Below, one piece after another: positions 1-10,741 of a stretch of DNA of 64,000 nucleotides. The position numbers and the translations under genes are program-made. The DNA lies in the NCBI GenBank assembly GCA_002077065.1, contig NAJO01000001.1:620001-684000 (forward strand), read 5' to 3'. Source of the DNA: Cryoendolithus antarcticus (lineage: Eukaryota; Ascomycota; Dothideomycetes; Cladosporiales; Cladosporiaceae). Numbering within the stretch: position 1 is the first letter of the stretch; every line of letters starts with the position of its first letter. The notes beneath the pieces were generated by a model. That model was not told the DNA's origin, ran no database searches, and saw nothing but the letters and a program-made list of their open reading frames with translations.

Positions 1-1423
1 ACTGAGCTAGTGCACTTCGTTTCAAGCAATGCTATCCCAGTCGCGCCAGCTGGCGGCTCAGGACCAAGCGGAGGCTCTGGAGGCAGTGGCTCCGCATCGT
101 TTGATGACGGTGACAACGCGCCTGACAAAGACGACGACGATGACGGCGAGCCGTCTGGCAAGCATGGCGAGCCCGGATCACCTCCCAAGAAGGGCAAGGG
201 CAAAGAGAAGGAGGCGCTGGATGACTTCAATGAGCTCGAAGCCTCACTACGGCGCTTCGTACTTGAAAAGCGTGCTAGGTCAAAGCTTGCACCCGCCAAG
301 ACGTACCTCATGAACGTTCTCGGTGATCTCGGCACCCTTGCCGGCGTGAACAAGGACGTCGCACAGAACGAGCTCGATCGCGTTACACGAGAGCTAGAGA
401 GTCTCGAGCCAGTATTCGAGCAGTCGAAGAAAGCGCGGACGCAGGCTGATGATACAGTGGCTGGCCAAATCGAGGAGACGTCGCAGGAAGTCTACTCACT
501 CACGCGGAATACGCTGAACTCCTCGATCTCCCGTGTGGCCGAAGCAGATCTGGGCGTAGAATATCCCGGCCTTTTTGGCGCGTACTCCTTCGCAGATGAT
601 CTCAAGACAGCGATGCTCGCGCAAGTCTCGGATACCGTGCGCTGGTGCGAAGAGCGGGCTCGTGAGAAGACTGTGTCGGGCGTGAACGGAATCAAGCAGC
701 TCGGCATATTGCATCTGGGAGACCAGTACACGGATCTCACGTTCCGGTCTGAGAAGATGTTTACTAGCCGTCGGGATGCTCTGGCAAGGCAGGTAGACTT
801 TGAGACGGAGCTGTGGGACTTCTTCGACTTTGCCAATCTGTGGGAGAGGCAGGAGAAGGTTGCGGGTGCGAGTATGGCTGTCACTGTTGCTGGTGTTGTC
901 GTGACAAGATTGATTGGAGGAGTGGGGTGGTTGGACGGCGCATTGACTGCGACGAAGGTCGTGGGCCCGAATAATCTACGAAGAGTAATGGTGCCGGGTC
1001 TTGTCGTTGCTGGTGAGTTCTTGCACTGCTCACGTCTTTCTAGGCCACTTCATACTGACATACTTCCCAGCCATCCTCGGCATATCCTACACCCTCTCGC
1101 AAATCCCCTCCTCCCTGCCCCGCCGCCTCTCAGCCAAACTCGCAGCCCAACTCGACTCCCTCGACTACGTCCACAGCAACAGCACGCGCGTATCCACCGA
1201 AGTCCGCCGCGCGCTCAAATTCCCTGCTGATCGCTTGCGAGAGGGGCTGCAGCGGAATATGGAGAGCTTGCAAAAGCAGCGCAGCGAGACCGTGAAGGTT
1301 AGAGTGGAGAGCGAGGTGGCGAGGAAGTATTTCGGAAATTTGGTAAGGGAGAGTGGGGAGATAAGGGGCAGGGTGGAGAGGGTGGATTTGGAGGGTCCGG
1401 CGCCGGGGTTACTGGGGGCGTGA
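1..1423 (+). CDS. fzo1: Mitofusin Fzo1, C-terminal part (5' end outside window)
   Basis: Outer-mitochondrial-membrane GTPase that drives mitochondrial fusion. Only the C-terminal part is present and the frame is open to the left edge. An acidic, Gly/Ser/Asp-rich stretch is followed by a helical region, then a hydrophobic segment (ASMAVTVAGVVVTRLIGG, about 880-935). A second hydrophobic segment (VPGLVVA..ILGISYTL) spans an intron, giving the paired transmembrane arrangement of fungal Fzo1. The C-terminal tail is a heptad-like coiled coil (QRNMESLQKQRSETVKVRVE). The intron is 1013-1070, GTGAGT..CCCAG, phase 1; splicing restores AILGISYTL. The GTPase domain must lie upstream of the window. Family assignment rests on overall architecture and the conserved start of this segment (HFVSSNAIPVAP). 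Stop is TGA at 1421-1423. Confidence 0.85.
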
Positions 1424-1870
1424 GAGAGTAGGGTAATGGAGTGCATGACGTGGGATGGAAAAGGCGTTCTGGGGTTCTGTTCGGTGTAGATATCCCCTCT
1501 GAAGAGACGACGTTATTTGAGCTGTGAGACTGTCGTCTCTTCGTGTCCCAGCGGCGAGAATCTCAGCATGGCTACGCTAGTGACAATCTGACCAAGTCCG
1601 CTTCTCTTAACGGTCTGTCCCAATGAGAGTGCAGGCCGTCGTGTCCTCCACCATTGCGCTCATCCACTTCCGCCTAAGAACAGGGCTTGGCAGCAGACAG
1701 ACTTTCGGCACGCCCGCCCGATGCAGATCCTGGACCCCTGCATCTGCATAAGGCTGACGAGGCGCAAGAACGATTGGGAAAGGGTCTCACAGTTGTTGAT
1801 TTGTATCCTTTTCGCCTCCGACTCCTCCTACACTCCCCCAGTCACTCGCTTTTTCATCCCTCCCGAGCGC
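1424..1870. other. Intergenic, fzo1 3' side and gda1 promoter
   Basis: 447 bases between tandem genes. An open frame runs through part of it upstream of the gda1 start, but it lacks family similarity and is read as 5' untranslated sequence. A pyrimidine-rich run lies just before the chosen gda1 ATG. No other element seen. Confidence 0.5.
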
Positions 1871-3619
1871 ATGTCCGCCAATCCCACCGCTGCACCCCGC
1901 TCATCCGTCTGGTCATACCTCTCATTCTCGTCTCTCCAACAATCGCAACCCAGACGTCGCAGCAGCTCGACCGTCCTGCCCAGACGCGAGAGGACCACTC
2001 TAAACAGCGGACGCACCTACAAAGACAAGGAGTTGAGGGACCCAGTGTCCACCGCCGGCTCAATGAGCGAGAAGATTTCCGCCGCGTACATGAACCAGGG
2101 CCAACGGTCGCGGTACCTAAAGACCGGCGGAGTTGTCGCCTTCGTGCTGCTAGTGTTGTACTACCTCGTGCCCTCGAGCCAGACTCCCGGCGCTGGTCTG
2201 GTGAGTGTAGGCAAGGGCGATGTAGCGAGTGACCCAACCATGGGCACAACGAAATGCACCCGTAGCTACAGCAAGGATAAGCCGCTTGTGCAATATGCGC
2301 TCATGCTTGATGCTGGCAGCACGGGGAGCAGGATTCATGTTTATCGGTTTAATAACTGTGGACCGACGCCTGAGCTGGAGGATGAGATTTTCGAGCAGAC
2401 GGTTGTGAGGGAGGGTGGGAGCGGGCTGAGCAGCTATAAAAGTGATGCCGAGGGTGCGGCGAAGAGTCTGGATGTGTTGATGGATGTCGCTGTCAAGGCC
2501 GTGCCGGAGAAGTTGAAGGGGTGTACGCCTGTAGCTGTCAAGGCTACGGCGGGGTTGAGGAAGTTGGGACCCGAGATGAGTGGTGCGATTTTGAAGGCTG
2601 TGAGGACGAGGCTGGAGACTGTGTATCCGTTTCCGGTTGTTAGTGAGGCGAAGGGCGGGGTGGAGGTTATGGATGGGAAGGATGAGGGGGTGTATGCTTG
2701 GATTACGACGAACTATTTGCTTGGGAAGATTGGAGGGCCGGACAAGACGCCCACGGCAGCTGTGTTCGATCTTGGAGGTGGCAGCACGCAGATCGTCTTC
2801 CAGCCGACCTTCGCTGAGGCTCGGAACGGAGGTATGCCCGAGCAGCTTGCAGAGGGCGACCACAAGTACTCGCTCAAATTTGGCGGCCGCGACTTCACGC
2901 TCTACCAGCACTCCTATCTCGGCTATGGCCTGATGGAAGCTCGTATAAATCTTCATCGAACACTATTAGAGGGTATGGCGGAGATCCACGGCGACAGCAA
3001 AGCCTGGCTGCAACAACCCATCACGAACCCCTGCTTCGCGCCAGGGAGCAGCAAAGAAATCGACCTCGCGCTCGGCGCTGATCATCGCCTCGGCGCATCA
3101 TTGACCGTCAACATGACCGGGCCTCCTTCCGGCTCCTCAGCCGCACCAGCACAATGTCGCGCGCTAGCCGAGAAGTCCCTCAAGAAAGAAGCCTCCTGCA
3201 AACTCGCGCCCTGCGCTTTCAACGGCGTGCACCAGCCCTCCCTGGATAAAACGTTCGCCCGCGAAGACGTCTACCTCTTCTCCTACTTTTACGACCGCAT
3301 CTTCCCGCTCGGCATGCCCGAGTCCTTCACCCTTCGCGAGCTCCACTCTCTTACGGAGCGCGTGTGCACTGGTGGCGAAGCGTGGAAAGTCTTTGAGGGT
3401 GTGGAGGGCGCTATGAAGGAGCTGGAACGGCCGGATCAGTGCTTGGATTTGAACTTCATGCTTGCGTTGCTGCATACGGGGTATGAGATGCCTATTGATC
3501 GGGAAGTAAGGATTGCGAAGAAGATCAAGGGACGGGAGTTGGGGTGGTGTCTTGGGGCTAGTTTGCCGCTTCTGGAGGCGGGGAGTGGGTGGAGTTGTAG
3601 GGTTAAGATGGTTGGATAG
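1871..3619 (+). CDS. gda1: Golgi guanosine-diphosphatase (GDA1/CD39 family)
   Basis: Type II Golgi membrane enzyme that hydrolyses GDP to GMP in the lumen, allowing GDP-mannose import for mannosylation. The 582-residue model has a basic Ser-rich cytosolic tail, one membrane anchor (about residues 86-104, VVAFVLLVLYYLV) and a lumenal apyrase domain. Apyrase motif 1 is DAGSTGSRIHVYRF from residue 147 and motif 4 is DLGGGSTQI from residue 300. Conserved Cys pairs follow. The open frame extends 50 codons further upstream; I chose ATG 1871 because it begins a plausible short cytosolic tail and follows a C/T-rich leader. An inner ATG near 2063 is also possible. No intron. It converges on the amine oxidase gene with 127 bases between stops. 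Confidence 0.9.
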   Translation: MSANPTAAPRSSVWSYLSFSSLQQSQPRRRSSSTVLPRRERTTLNSGRTYKDKELRDPVSTAGSMSEKISAAYMNQGQRSRYLKTGGVVAFVLLVLYYLVPSSQTPGAGLVSVGKGDVASDPTMGTTKCTRSYSKDKPLVQYALMLDAGSTGSRIHVYRFNNCGPTPELEDEIFEQTVVREGGSGLSSYKSDAEGAAKSLDVLMDVAVKAVPEKLKGCTPVAVKATAGLRKLGPEMSGAILKAVRTRLETVYPFPVVSEAKGGVEVMDGKDEGVYAWITTNYLLGKIGGPDKTPTAAVFDLGGGSTQIVFQPTFAEARNGGMPEQLAEGDHKYSLKFGGRDFTLYQHSYLGYGLMEARINLHRTLLEGMAEIHGDSKAWLQQPITNPCFAPGSSKEIDLALGADHRLGASLTVNMTGPPSGSSAAPAQCRALAEKSLKKEASCKLAPCAFNGVHQPSLDKTFAREDVYLFSYFYDRIFPLGMPESFTLRELHSLTERVCTGGEAWKVFEGVEGAMKELERPDQCLDLNFMLALLHTGYEMPIDREVRIAKKIKGRELGWCLGASLPLLEAGSGWSCRVKMVG

Positions 3620-3746
3620 ATGGAATGGCTGAGGCTAGGCGTTGGAAAGATGCATTGCGAGGCGCTTTGTTGGGAGATAATGTTGGATATCTGGCGTACA
3701 CGAGCTGAGCATATCTCGATAGGTAGTTCTCATAAGAGCCTGATTT

Positions 3747-5558
3747 TCACATTACGTACATCAGCCCCTCCTCCCCCTGCAGCGACTTGATCACCTCCTC
3801 AGCTCCTCTCTCTCCGGATCTTACCGCACCCTCCATATATCCCTTCCACTCAAACGCCGTTTCCGTCCCCACGAAATGGACTCTCCCAGCTGGCTCCCGC
3901 AAGACTTTCTCCCAAGCCGTCAACCCCCCTGGCCCCAAAACCGGACAAGGACACCCCTGACTCCATTGCTCGTTCCTCCAGATCTGCTCAACCGAGTCGA
4001 CCGGCTGCTCGACTTTCGCGAACGGCCCAAACAACTTCTCAATCTGCGCCAGCACGGCGGCGTACCTCTCTTTGGCAGGCAAAATCATCCAATCTCTCGC
4101 CGGCTGCCCCGTGATGAAGCACGTCAAGCTCCACTGGCCCGCGCTCTCGACGCTCGAGTCCCTCGTGACGGCGAAGGGACCGTGGACTGATTGTGTGAGG
4201 CCGCAGAGATTGCTGCTTCGCCACCAGGGGCGGGCGTAGAGGAGGATGACTTTGCAGTAGTCGCCTAGCTTGCTGGATTGCGAGAGCTGGAGTTTGGAAG
4301 CGGGAAGAGGAGGCGAGAACTGTATTTCTTTGTACAGCGGCGTTGGCACGGACACGATCACGCGTTTTGCGGACACGACACCGCGGGCTGTTGCGACGAC
4401 AACGCCGGAGCCGGTGTCTTCGATTTGACGAACTGGTGACATTAGGCGAAGGGATCCTGGAGCCAGCTCGCTCGCAAGCCCACGACTGAAGGACTGCGTT
4501 CCCTGGGCTACGCGGAGGTACTGCCCGCCGTCTTTGCAGTCTGAGCGCATTTGCATGTAGCCGCCACCAGACTTGCAGTAGTCGAGGAAGTACAGCGCAC
4601 TCATGTCGCGAGGCTCTACGCCTAGCATGGCTCGAGCGCCGATTGTGAGAGCGTTCACAGCGTCTTCGCAGCAATCGTGCGAGCGGATCCAGGCTTCGAA
4701 CGTTATATCGTCGAGGCCTGCGCGGAGACGACGGCCGGAGACGACAGTGGCATGAAGATCGATCTGCTGACACGCCGCTTCGAAGGCGTCTCGCACCCAA
4801 ATCACATCCGCAATCGCAGCTTCATCAGTCCCATTACCCAACAACTGCCCATAAGGATGCGCCTTAAACGCTCCCACCCCCTCATCAACCACAATCCTTC
4901 CCTCCACATTCTGCGGCACAAGCTCCAGCCCGAACCGCTTCGCGAGCGCAAACATGCGGCTCTGATTCGAGTCGTTGATCCACGCGGCGCCTACATCGCA
5001 GATCTTGCCGCCCACATCTCGGGACCAGCATTTGCCTCCTACGCGGTCGCGGGCTTCTAGGACTGCGACGGTAAAGCCGGCGTTTTGGAGGGAGACAGCG
5101 GCTTGGAGACCGGAGAGTCCGGCGCCGACGATTGCTACATCGACTTGTTCGGGAGGAAGTTGCGGGATGGCGGCTATGGCGTCGACTTCGAAGATTACGT
5201 TTGGTAGAGCTAGGGCAGTGACGGGTACGAGTGTTGTGGCTGGTCTATGGTCGCCTAGGAATTCGGAGACGGGGACGCGGTGCTGAGGGTTGCTGGGATC
5301 GTAGTCGACGATGAAGTAAGTGAATTTCAGGATGTCTTCGGTGCGAGCTCCAGCGGCGTCTAGGCATTTTCGTAGGTTCAGGAAGACTTCGCGGATTTGT
5401 TCGATGGGGTCTGAGGGGATGGAGCCATCTGGACGGATGCCAATCTGGCCGGCAAAAGTTATGAGGGTGGAGTTTGGGGGTTGTTGGGCGACGTAGCTGT
5501 AGTAGGGAGAGATGCGGGTGTTGTGGGGGTTGTAGACCAGGGTGGATGGTGTGGACAT
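3747..5558 (-). CDS. RidA/YjgF domain fused to flavin monoamine oxidase
   Basis: 603 residues, no intron. Residues about 1-133 form a YjgF/YER057c/UK114 (RidA-like) domain (ITFAGQIGIRPDG, EQIREVFLNLRKCLDAAGA, FEVDAIAAIP). Residues about 137-600 are a flavin amine oxidase: dinucleotide-binding motif VDVAIVGAGLSGLQAAVSL, ExxxRVGG (LEARDRVGGK), and a C-terminal FAD-contact block (GRVHFVGTETAFEWKGYMEGA). The oxidase should convert an amine to an imine plus H2O2. RidA proteins hydrolyse reactive imines, so the fusion suggests a built-in imine-handling step. However, the Arg found in active RidA (in its VARLPKD block) is not evident here (VTALALPNVIF), so the domain may bind ligand rather than catalyse. 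Substrate unknown. Start is the first ATG of the frame and precedes the RidA fold directly. Confidence 0.88.
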   Translation of the reverse strand: MSTPSTLVYNPHNTRISPYYSYVAQQPPNSTLITFAGQIGIRPDGSIPSDPIEQIREVFLNLRKCLDAAGARTEDILKFTYFIVDYDPSNPQHRVPVSEFLGDHRPATTLVPVTALALPNVIFEVDAIAAIPQLPPEQVDVAIVGAGLSGLQAAVSLQNAGFTVAVLEARDRVGGKCWSRDVGGKICDVGAAWINDSNQSRMFALAKRFGLELVPQNVEGRIVVDEGVGAFKAHPYGQLLGNGTDEAAIADVIWVRDAFEAACQQIDLHATVVSGRRLRAGLDDITFEAWIRSHDCCEDAVNALTIGARAMLGVEPRDMSALYFLDYCKSGGGYMQMRSDCKDGGQYLRVAQGTQSFSRGLASELAPGSLRLMSPVRQIEDTGSGVVVATARGVVSAKRVIVSVPTPLYKEIQFSPPLPASKLQLSQSSKLGDYCKVILLYARPWWRSSNLCGLTQSVHGPFAVTRDSSVESAGQWSLTCFITGQPARDWMILPAKERYAAVLAQIEKLFGPFAKVEQPVDSVEQIWRNEQWSQGCPCPVLGPGGLTAWEKVLREPAGRVHFVGTETAFEWKGYMEGAVRSGERGAEEVIKSLQGEEGLMYVM

Positions 5559-6000
5559 TGCATGAGAAGGACTGTGGGATGAATGTAGTTAAAGTACATG
5601 TACGCGCAAGCGGAGCGTAGTAGTACTGGTTCGACTGAATGCGCCAGCGACTCATCTGTCTGTCGGACAATCCGACGCCATGCACTGACTGAACCGCGTG
5701 CACTGATTGTCAGACGAGAGGTAGCTCCCTTGAGGCCCCCACTTCGACCTACTGGAAGCTCTGTTCGAGCTATGTCGCGTCCCCTGCTCGCAAGCTACGC
5801 GATTGATGAGCGAATGCGATTGTTGCTGGTGTGCGTACGGCACTGAAGGTCCGACTCTTTCATCATGCCAAACAGCGTTGCCACGCACAACACTTACTCT
5901 ACTGTAGACTCCAATTAGCGACGCCAGCACCCATCGTTTGCCTCTATCTGTGTCCTTTGCCTCTGCTCACCGCATCTTGTCCACGACATCTGTACCAGAC
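5559..6000. other. Intergenic, promoter side of the RidA-amine oxidase gene
   Basis: 442 bases between two minus-strand genes. It holds the amine oxidase promoter and the 3' flank of the RTA1-like gene. No conserved ORF, repeat or RNA gene recognised. Confidence 0.4.
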
Positions 6001-6973
6001 TTAAACAACGCCCGCCGAGCCTTCGCGCGAATGCTTTCCGTGTAGTCCCTCGTCGCCCCTCCCCAGAATCTGTTGTCCAGACTTCTTCGCAGCCTTACGC
6101 TCCTTGCGACTCGGTAGATTTGACTCGGGACCAGACATCAGCCTGCCCGAGTGCCAGATATTGAGCAGCACCAGCGCGATGAGCATCATCGTTGAGTCCA
6201 GCACGTACTGATACGCTTCCTTCTTCGCGATGCCCGAGTCGATGCCGCTGCTATACTCAGCCAAGCGAAAGATGATGCGGATCGAAATCAGCACGACCAC
6301 CGCGTACTGAACGTACAGGAGAGTAACACCCTTTTGTCGGTGCTGAGTCGATCGTTGGGCGCGCATGTGTTGATGGAAGCGTACGATGGCTCCAAGGAAG
6401 CAAAGCAGACAGAGCTGTTGGAATCCAACGCCAGCCATGTAGATGTGTATGCCAAGTAAGACATTATCGTTGCCACTCGCGAGGGACGCTCCACCAGCTT
6501 GCACCAGGAACGCAATCACGTCCAGTAAGACGAACAGAAGCGTGAATCGCCACGCCCGGATGCCGAGGACCTTCGCGTCCTGGGTAAAATTGTAGACCAT
6601 CCGACCGAATACCATGTATGCATAGGCATTCGTCCAGACCGGCGCGACCATCAACAGTACGAACATGGTCGAGTAGATGCTGTCGTTTCTTGGTTGCTGG
6701 ATGGCGAGGATGCGCAGGATGTATGCTGCGGTCTGCATGCCGCCGCTCACAACGATCACCCAGGAGTACCACTTGCGGGTGTGGATCATCTGCACAATAT
6801 GTGCCAGTGTTGTGAGGGCGAAGAGGATGACATAGAGATAGGCGGCGCCGATGTTGGGGCAGAAGCTCCAGTCGATGTTGGGGTCGGCGAGGTCTGTGGT
6901 AATAGATCAGACGATGGGGCATTCTAATGGGTCATAATGGCTACTTGCCATGGGCATTGCAGTAGTCAGGCAT
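6001..6973 (-). CDS. RTA1-like seven-TM membrane protein
   Basis: Member of the RTA1/lipid-translocating exporter-like family of fungal seven-helix plasma-membrane proteins (sphingoid base, sterol and azole stress responses). Exon 1 (6949-6973) encodes MPDYCNAH; exon 2 (6001-6893) continues DLADPNIDWSFCPNIGAA, the family's cysteine-containing N-terminal block. Successive hydrophobic helices follow, then a Lys/Arg-rich cytosolic tail. The intron (6894-6948, 55 nt) starts GCAAGT and ends CACAG. The only nearby GT (AAGTAG) would give the wrong frame, and the unspliced frame meets TAG at once, so a GC-AG intron is the only reading that joins the conserved blocks. The model has 305 residues, usual for the family. 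Ligand or transported lipid cannot be told from sequence. Confidence 0.85.
6894..6948 (-). other. GC-AG intron of the RTA1-like gene
   Basis: On the minus strand the donor is ATG|GCAAGT and the acceptor ACCACAG|ACC. The +3 to +6 bases match the donor consensus perfectly, as is usual for genuine GC introns. Phase 1, length 55 nt. Confidence 0.75.
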
Positions 6974-7771
6974 GGTCGCTGTGTGTGCTACTCGGTAGAA
7001 TTCAGGGAAAATATTACCAGCAGCTGAAGACGAATGCTTTTGCTTAGGGGTTCCAAATGGGGATCGAACAGAAATATAGCAGTGTTGCAGATTGGGATGT
7101 TGAGATCTGAGATGCCTACCTCCATAGTATCGTCGAACGTCGATACTCATATATATCACGCCTACCTGTTATGCTCGCCAAAATCACCACAGGATTCTGA
7201 ACACCGCCTCGCGGGCCTCGTCGGTGTAGTACAGTGCTTACGACTCATGACCGGTACATCAAGCGATTGTCAGTGAAGAGAATGCGGATGCCTGGCGAGC
7301 CATGTCGGAGGAGCATATCAACATCTGAAACTACCCAGTATCATTCGCTTGAGTGGAGTCAGTGGACTGACCGAATGTAAGCATTGGCACGAAAGCGAGC
7401 TCAGCCCCAGTGCGATTTTGGCGAGGTCACGTGAAGCGTGCTTTCTCGGCGTTGCTTGCGACAGACGATGGCACCATGGCTGGCCTTGCGACACTGCGAG
7501 CGGAAGCAGGAGGTGGCGAGTGTTGTACCGTGCCTGTCCAGATGACTCCGCTTCGGTCAGTGGAGCTGAGAGTGCAGTCGTTCCGTCGAGCTACAGGATA
7601 TCTGAGCCTTGGGCGGTGACGTAGACGTTTTTACGTGTTGCCGCACCAACGACCGCATCAACAAAGAAGCGAAACGCGCTTATCGGAAACTCACCAAACG
7701 GCGTGCAGCCGGCAGGGCGATAGTGCAAGAGCATGGACCAGACGACCCACCAGCCATGCGCCGATCTGTAG
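6974..7771. other. Intergenic between divergent RTA1-like and kinesin genes
   Basis: About 800 bases carrying two divergent promoters. Several short open frames overlap on both strands without family features; none supported. If the kinesin starts further upstream through an unseen exon, it would be here. Confidence 0.4.
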
Positions 7772-9699
7772 ATGTATCGCAACCTGCAATGGCGGTTTGA
7801 TGAGTTGTACATCGATCTGGTAGACGACTTTCTCGAACGCGCCCAGTTGCTCTTGCCGAGTGCAGACAACGACATGGGCACCCGAGCTTTGACAACACCG
7901 GATATGCGCAGCTACCATACCACTGCGAGCGCACCAAGTCTGCGCAGTCGCACGCCGGCGCTGGAAGATATGGACCGGCCGACCACACCTGGTGGAAGCG
8001 ATGCTGGGAATGTGAAGGTCGTGGTGCGGGTTAGGAAGTTCTTGCGGAGAGGTATGCAGATTTGAAGGGATGCAGCTGCGCGCATACTGACAGAGGCCAT
8101 GCAGAACTCGACAAGCAATCTCCCTGCCTCATTCGCATGAATACAGAGACCCAAGAAACGAAACTCTCACCACCCCCCGAAGATGCTAGGAGCAACCGCC
8201 GACCTCACGAAGAGAAATCCTTTACCTTCGATCGATCTTTCTGGTCCCACAACGACGCAGATCCGCACTTCGCCGGGCAATCAGAAGTCTACGCCTCCTT
8301 CGGCGAGGAGTTCCTAGACCACAACTTCGATGGCTACCATACATGCATCTTCGCGTACGGCCAGACGGGAAGCGGAAAGTCGTACACCATGATGGGCACG
8401 CTTGACCAGCCCGGTCTCATCCCACGCACATGTCGAGGCTTGTTCGAGCGCATAGAGGCGGAGCAGAGCAGCGCTATAACATACAATGTTCACGTCTCCT
8501 ACTTTGAGATCTACAACGAGCACGTCAAGGATTTGCTCACGCCGAGGACGACGCCGCCGACTTACCTCAAGATCCGCGAGAGCAAGAGCGATGGCGTGTA
8601 TGTGCAGAATCTGACTGATGAGCCCGTGCGGTGTTATGAGGATATTGAGAGGCTGATGAAGGTTGGCGATATGAATCGCACTACTGCCAGCACGAAGATG
8701 AACGACACGTCGTCGAGATCGCATGCGGTGTTCACTCTCACGCTCAAGCAGATCCAGCATGATATCGCGACTGACAGTACAATCGAGAGACTGGCTCGGA
8801 TGCGACTCGTTGACCTGGCCGGGTCTGAACGTGCTAACCGCACAGAAGCCACAGGCCAACGTCTGCGAGAGGGCGGCAACATCAATCAGTCGCTCACCAC
8901 GCTCGGCCGAGTCATCGCAGCCCTCGCAGACCCGAAACGCCAAAAGGCGAACCGCATGTCCGCCCTGCCCAACCAGCAGCGTAGGCGAGCAGAGGTCGTA
9001 CCCTACCGCGACTCCGTCCTAACATGGCTGCTCAAAGACTCCCTTGGCGGCAACTCGAAGACAGCAATGGTCGCTTGCATATCCCCCGGCGACTACGAAG
9101 AGACGCTCTCGACACTCCGCTACGCCGACCAAGCGAAGCGCATCTGCACAAAAGCCCACGTCAACCAGGACGCCGTCTCAGCCGCCGAGCGCGACGCAAA
9201 GATCATGGAAATGCAAGAAACGATCAAAGCGCTGCAGCTCTCGGTCAACGCTGCCGCTGTACGGAAGCGCGACGAAGTCGATCGCGCGCGAGACGAGCTG
9301 GAAGACTATCAGCGTCAAGTCACGAAAATGCAGCGAGCTATGGAAGAGTCTCGCGCAGTGTCCGACGTCAAGATCCGTGCCTTGACCCTCGAAGTTGACG
9401 AGCTGCGGCCTGCCAACGCTGCGCTGCAGATGGAGATTGAGGCTTTGAGAAGGCATCTCAGTCTCGCGGTCGGGGAGCTGAGAAATCCTATTGTGCTGCC
9501 GGAGAATTACGAGGCTACTGATGATGAGGAGGATAACGGCAGTGATAGCGGCGTCGGAGATAGCGTTGATGGCGACTGCTTTGATCACGGTGGGTGGCAG
9601 GAGGATGTTGACGATTTGATGAGGGAGCTGGGGATGTTCAAGAGAAAGGTTGTGGATGATCGGGAGAGGTTTCCTCATGGTGGTGAGGTTGAGACTTGA
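7772..9699 (+). CDS. Kinesin-3 family motor, short form
   Basis: Microtubule motor. Exon 1 (7772-8051) ends in the first motor strand (NVKVVVRVRKFL). Exon 2 (8105-9699) continues ELDKQSPCLIRM. Motor signatures: P-loop GQTGSGKS, switch I NDTSSRSHAVF, switch II LVDLAGSERANR and the K-loop/alpha-4 block GGNINQSLTTLGRVIAAL. After the motor (about residue 390) comes a coiled coil (residues about 430-530) and an acidic tail ending near GMFKRKVVDDRERF. The intron (8052-8104) has GTATGC, branch-like ACTGAC and GCAG. The predicted 624 residues have no visible FHA or PH domain, unlike Unc104/KIF1A, so this fits a shorter kinesin-3 subtype. Start uncertain: ATG 7772 or 7874 are in frame. Confidence 0.85.
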
Positions 9700-10741
9700 G
9701 GGAGGTTTGGGGGTTTGTGCTTAGCGCTTGGAGTTTGGTGTAATGAGGCAGATGATTTGTCTCTGGACGAAGAGCACTTATGGAAGGCTGATCGTCGGAC
9801 ACTTCGATGGTTTCTTCTCTATGTAATTCGCGATGTTTCGCCACTGTATCCGTAATGAACCAGATCCTGTCCATCGAGTCGCAACGGCGCCAGTGGTCAT
9901 TGCGGTATCACCGAGGTCGTGTCAGGCTTTCGCAAGCCACGTGTGTGTGCAGTTCGCACATCCGTGCATTTGCACAACATCTAGCCCTTAACTGTCGCAT
10001 TGACAGGTCTTGGCGATGAGGCTGGGTTAGGGGCGGCTGCAATCTCGGTGATTCGGCTGCACGCAGATCCAGGAAGATGTTGAAATTGCGCTCCACAGTG
10101 TGGTTCACGGCTAGGAGTGCTGAATTACAGTCTTGTAGAGGTTTGAGCACCGAGTCCTATACATTCCTACTCACCACATATACCTTGGAATTTGACCCTT
10201 GGAGCAGCCTGCAGAGTGACCGGAAGCTCCAGGCGATACGACATGAGCGCGTAAGCATACATGTAAGCACAGCCCTCCCGTCCTGCATATCTTCACCGCG
10301 AATGCGAAACCTCTCCATCCGCATCCTCCTGGACAACGACGACTATTTCGATCACAACACTCAGCGAATGCTACAGCGATTCACTTTGGACGTACAAAAG
10401 ACATCGCGATCGCCATCGAAGACAAGGAACCGGGACAAGCGGGTGTCCAAGGTGCCGAACGTCGACTTCTGCCAAGGGGCGTTCAATGTCATCGTCAGCG
10501 GGAGTGCACGGATGAAAGCGCGAGAGATTGAGATTGCCAGTGCTTCCTTCCTCGACCGCTCCATTCCTGCCTCGCAACCTCGACTATTAATTCCTCCTAC
10601 TACCACACCGTCCCTTCAGCGCGCGCCTGTCACTCATTCACAATTGGCAAACACTCTGTATTCGGCGTCCTCGCGACCCACAACACGCGCCACCGCAATA
10701 CAATAACAGCAACTAATCAGTAATCCGTAATCACCAGAATC
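9700..10741. other. Intergenic between kinesin and lcb2
   Basis: About 1 kb. A 209-codon frame at 10077-10706 runs up to the lcb2 start, but its composition (Ser/Thr/Arg-rich, no hydrophobic pattern, no motif) fits a leader or promoter rather than a protein. C/T-rich sequence precedes the lcb2 ATG. Confidence 0.4.

Noticed and set aside
1687..2232. Alternative plus-strand frame overlapping the gda1 start
   Set aside because: Shadow of gda1; no conserved motif, while gda1 has the apyrase signatures.
10077..10706. 209-codon frame upstream of lcb2
   Set aside because: Ser/Thr/Arg-rich without motif or hydrophobic pattern; it ends just before the lcb2 start and fits promoter/leader sequence.
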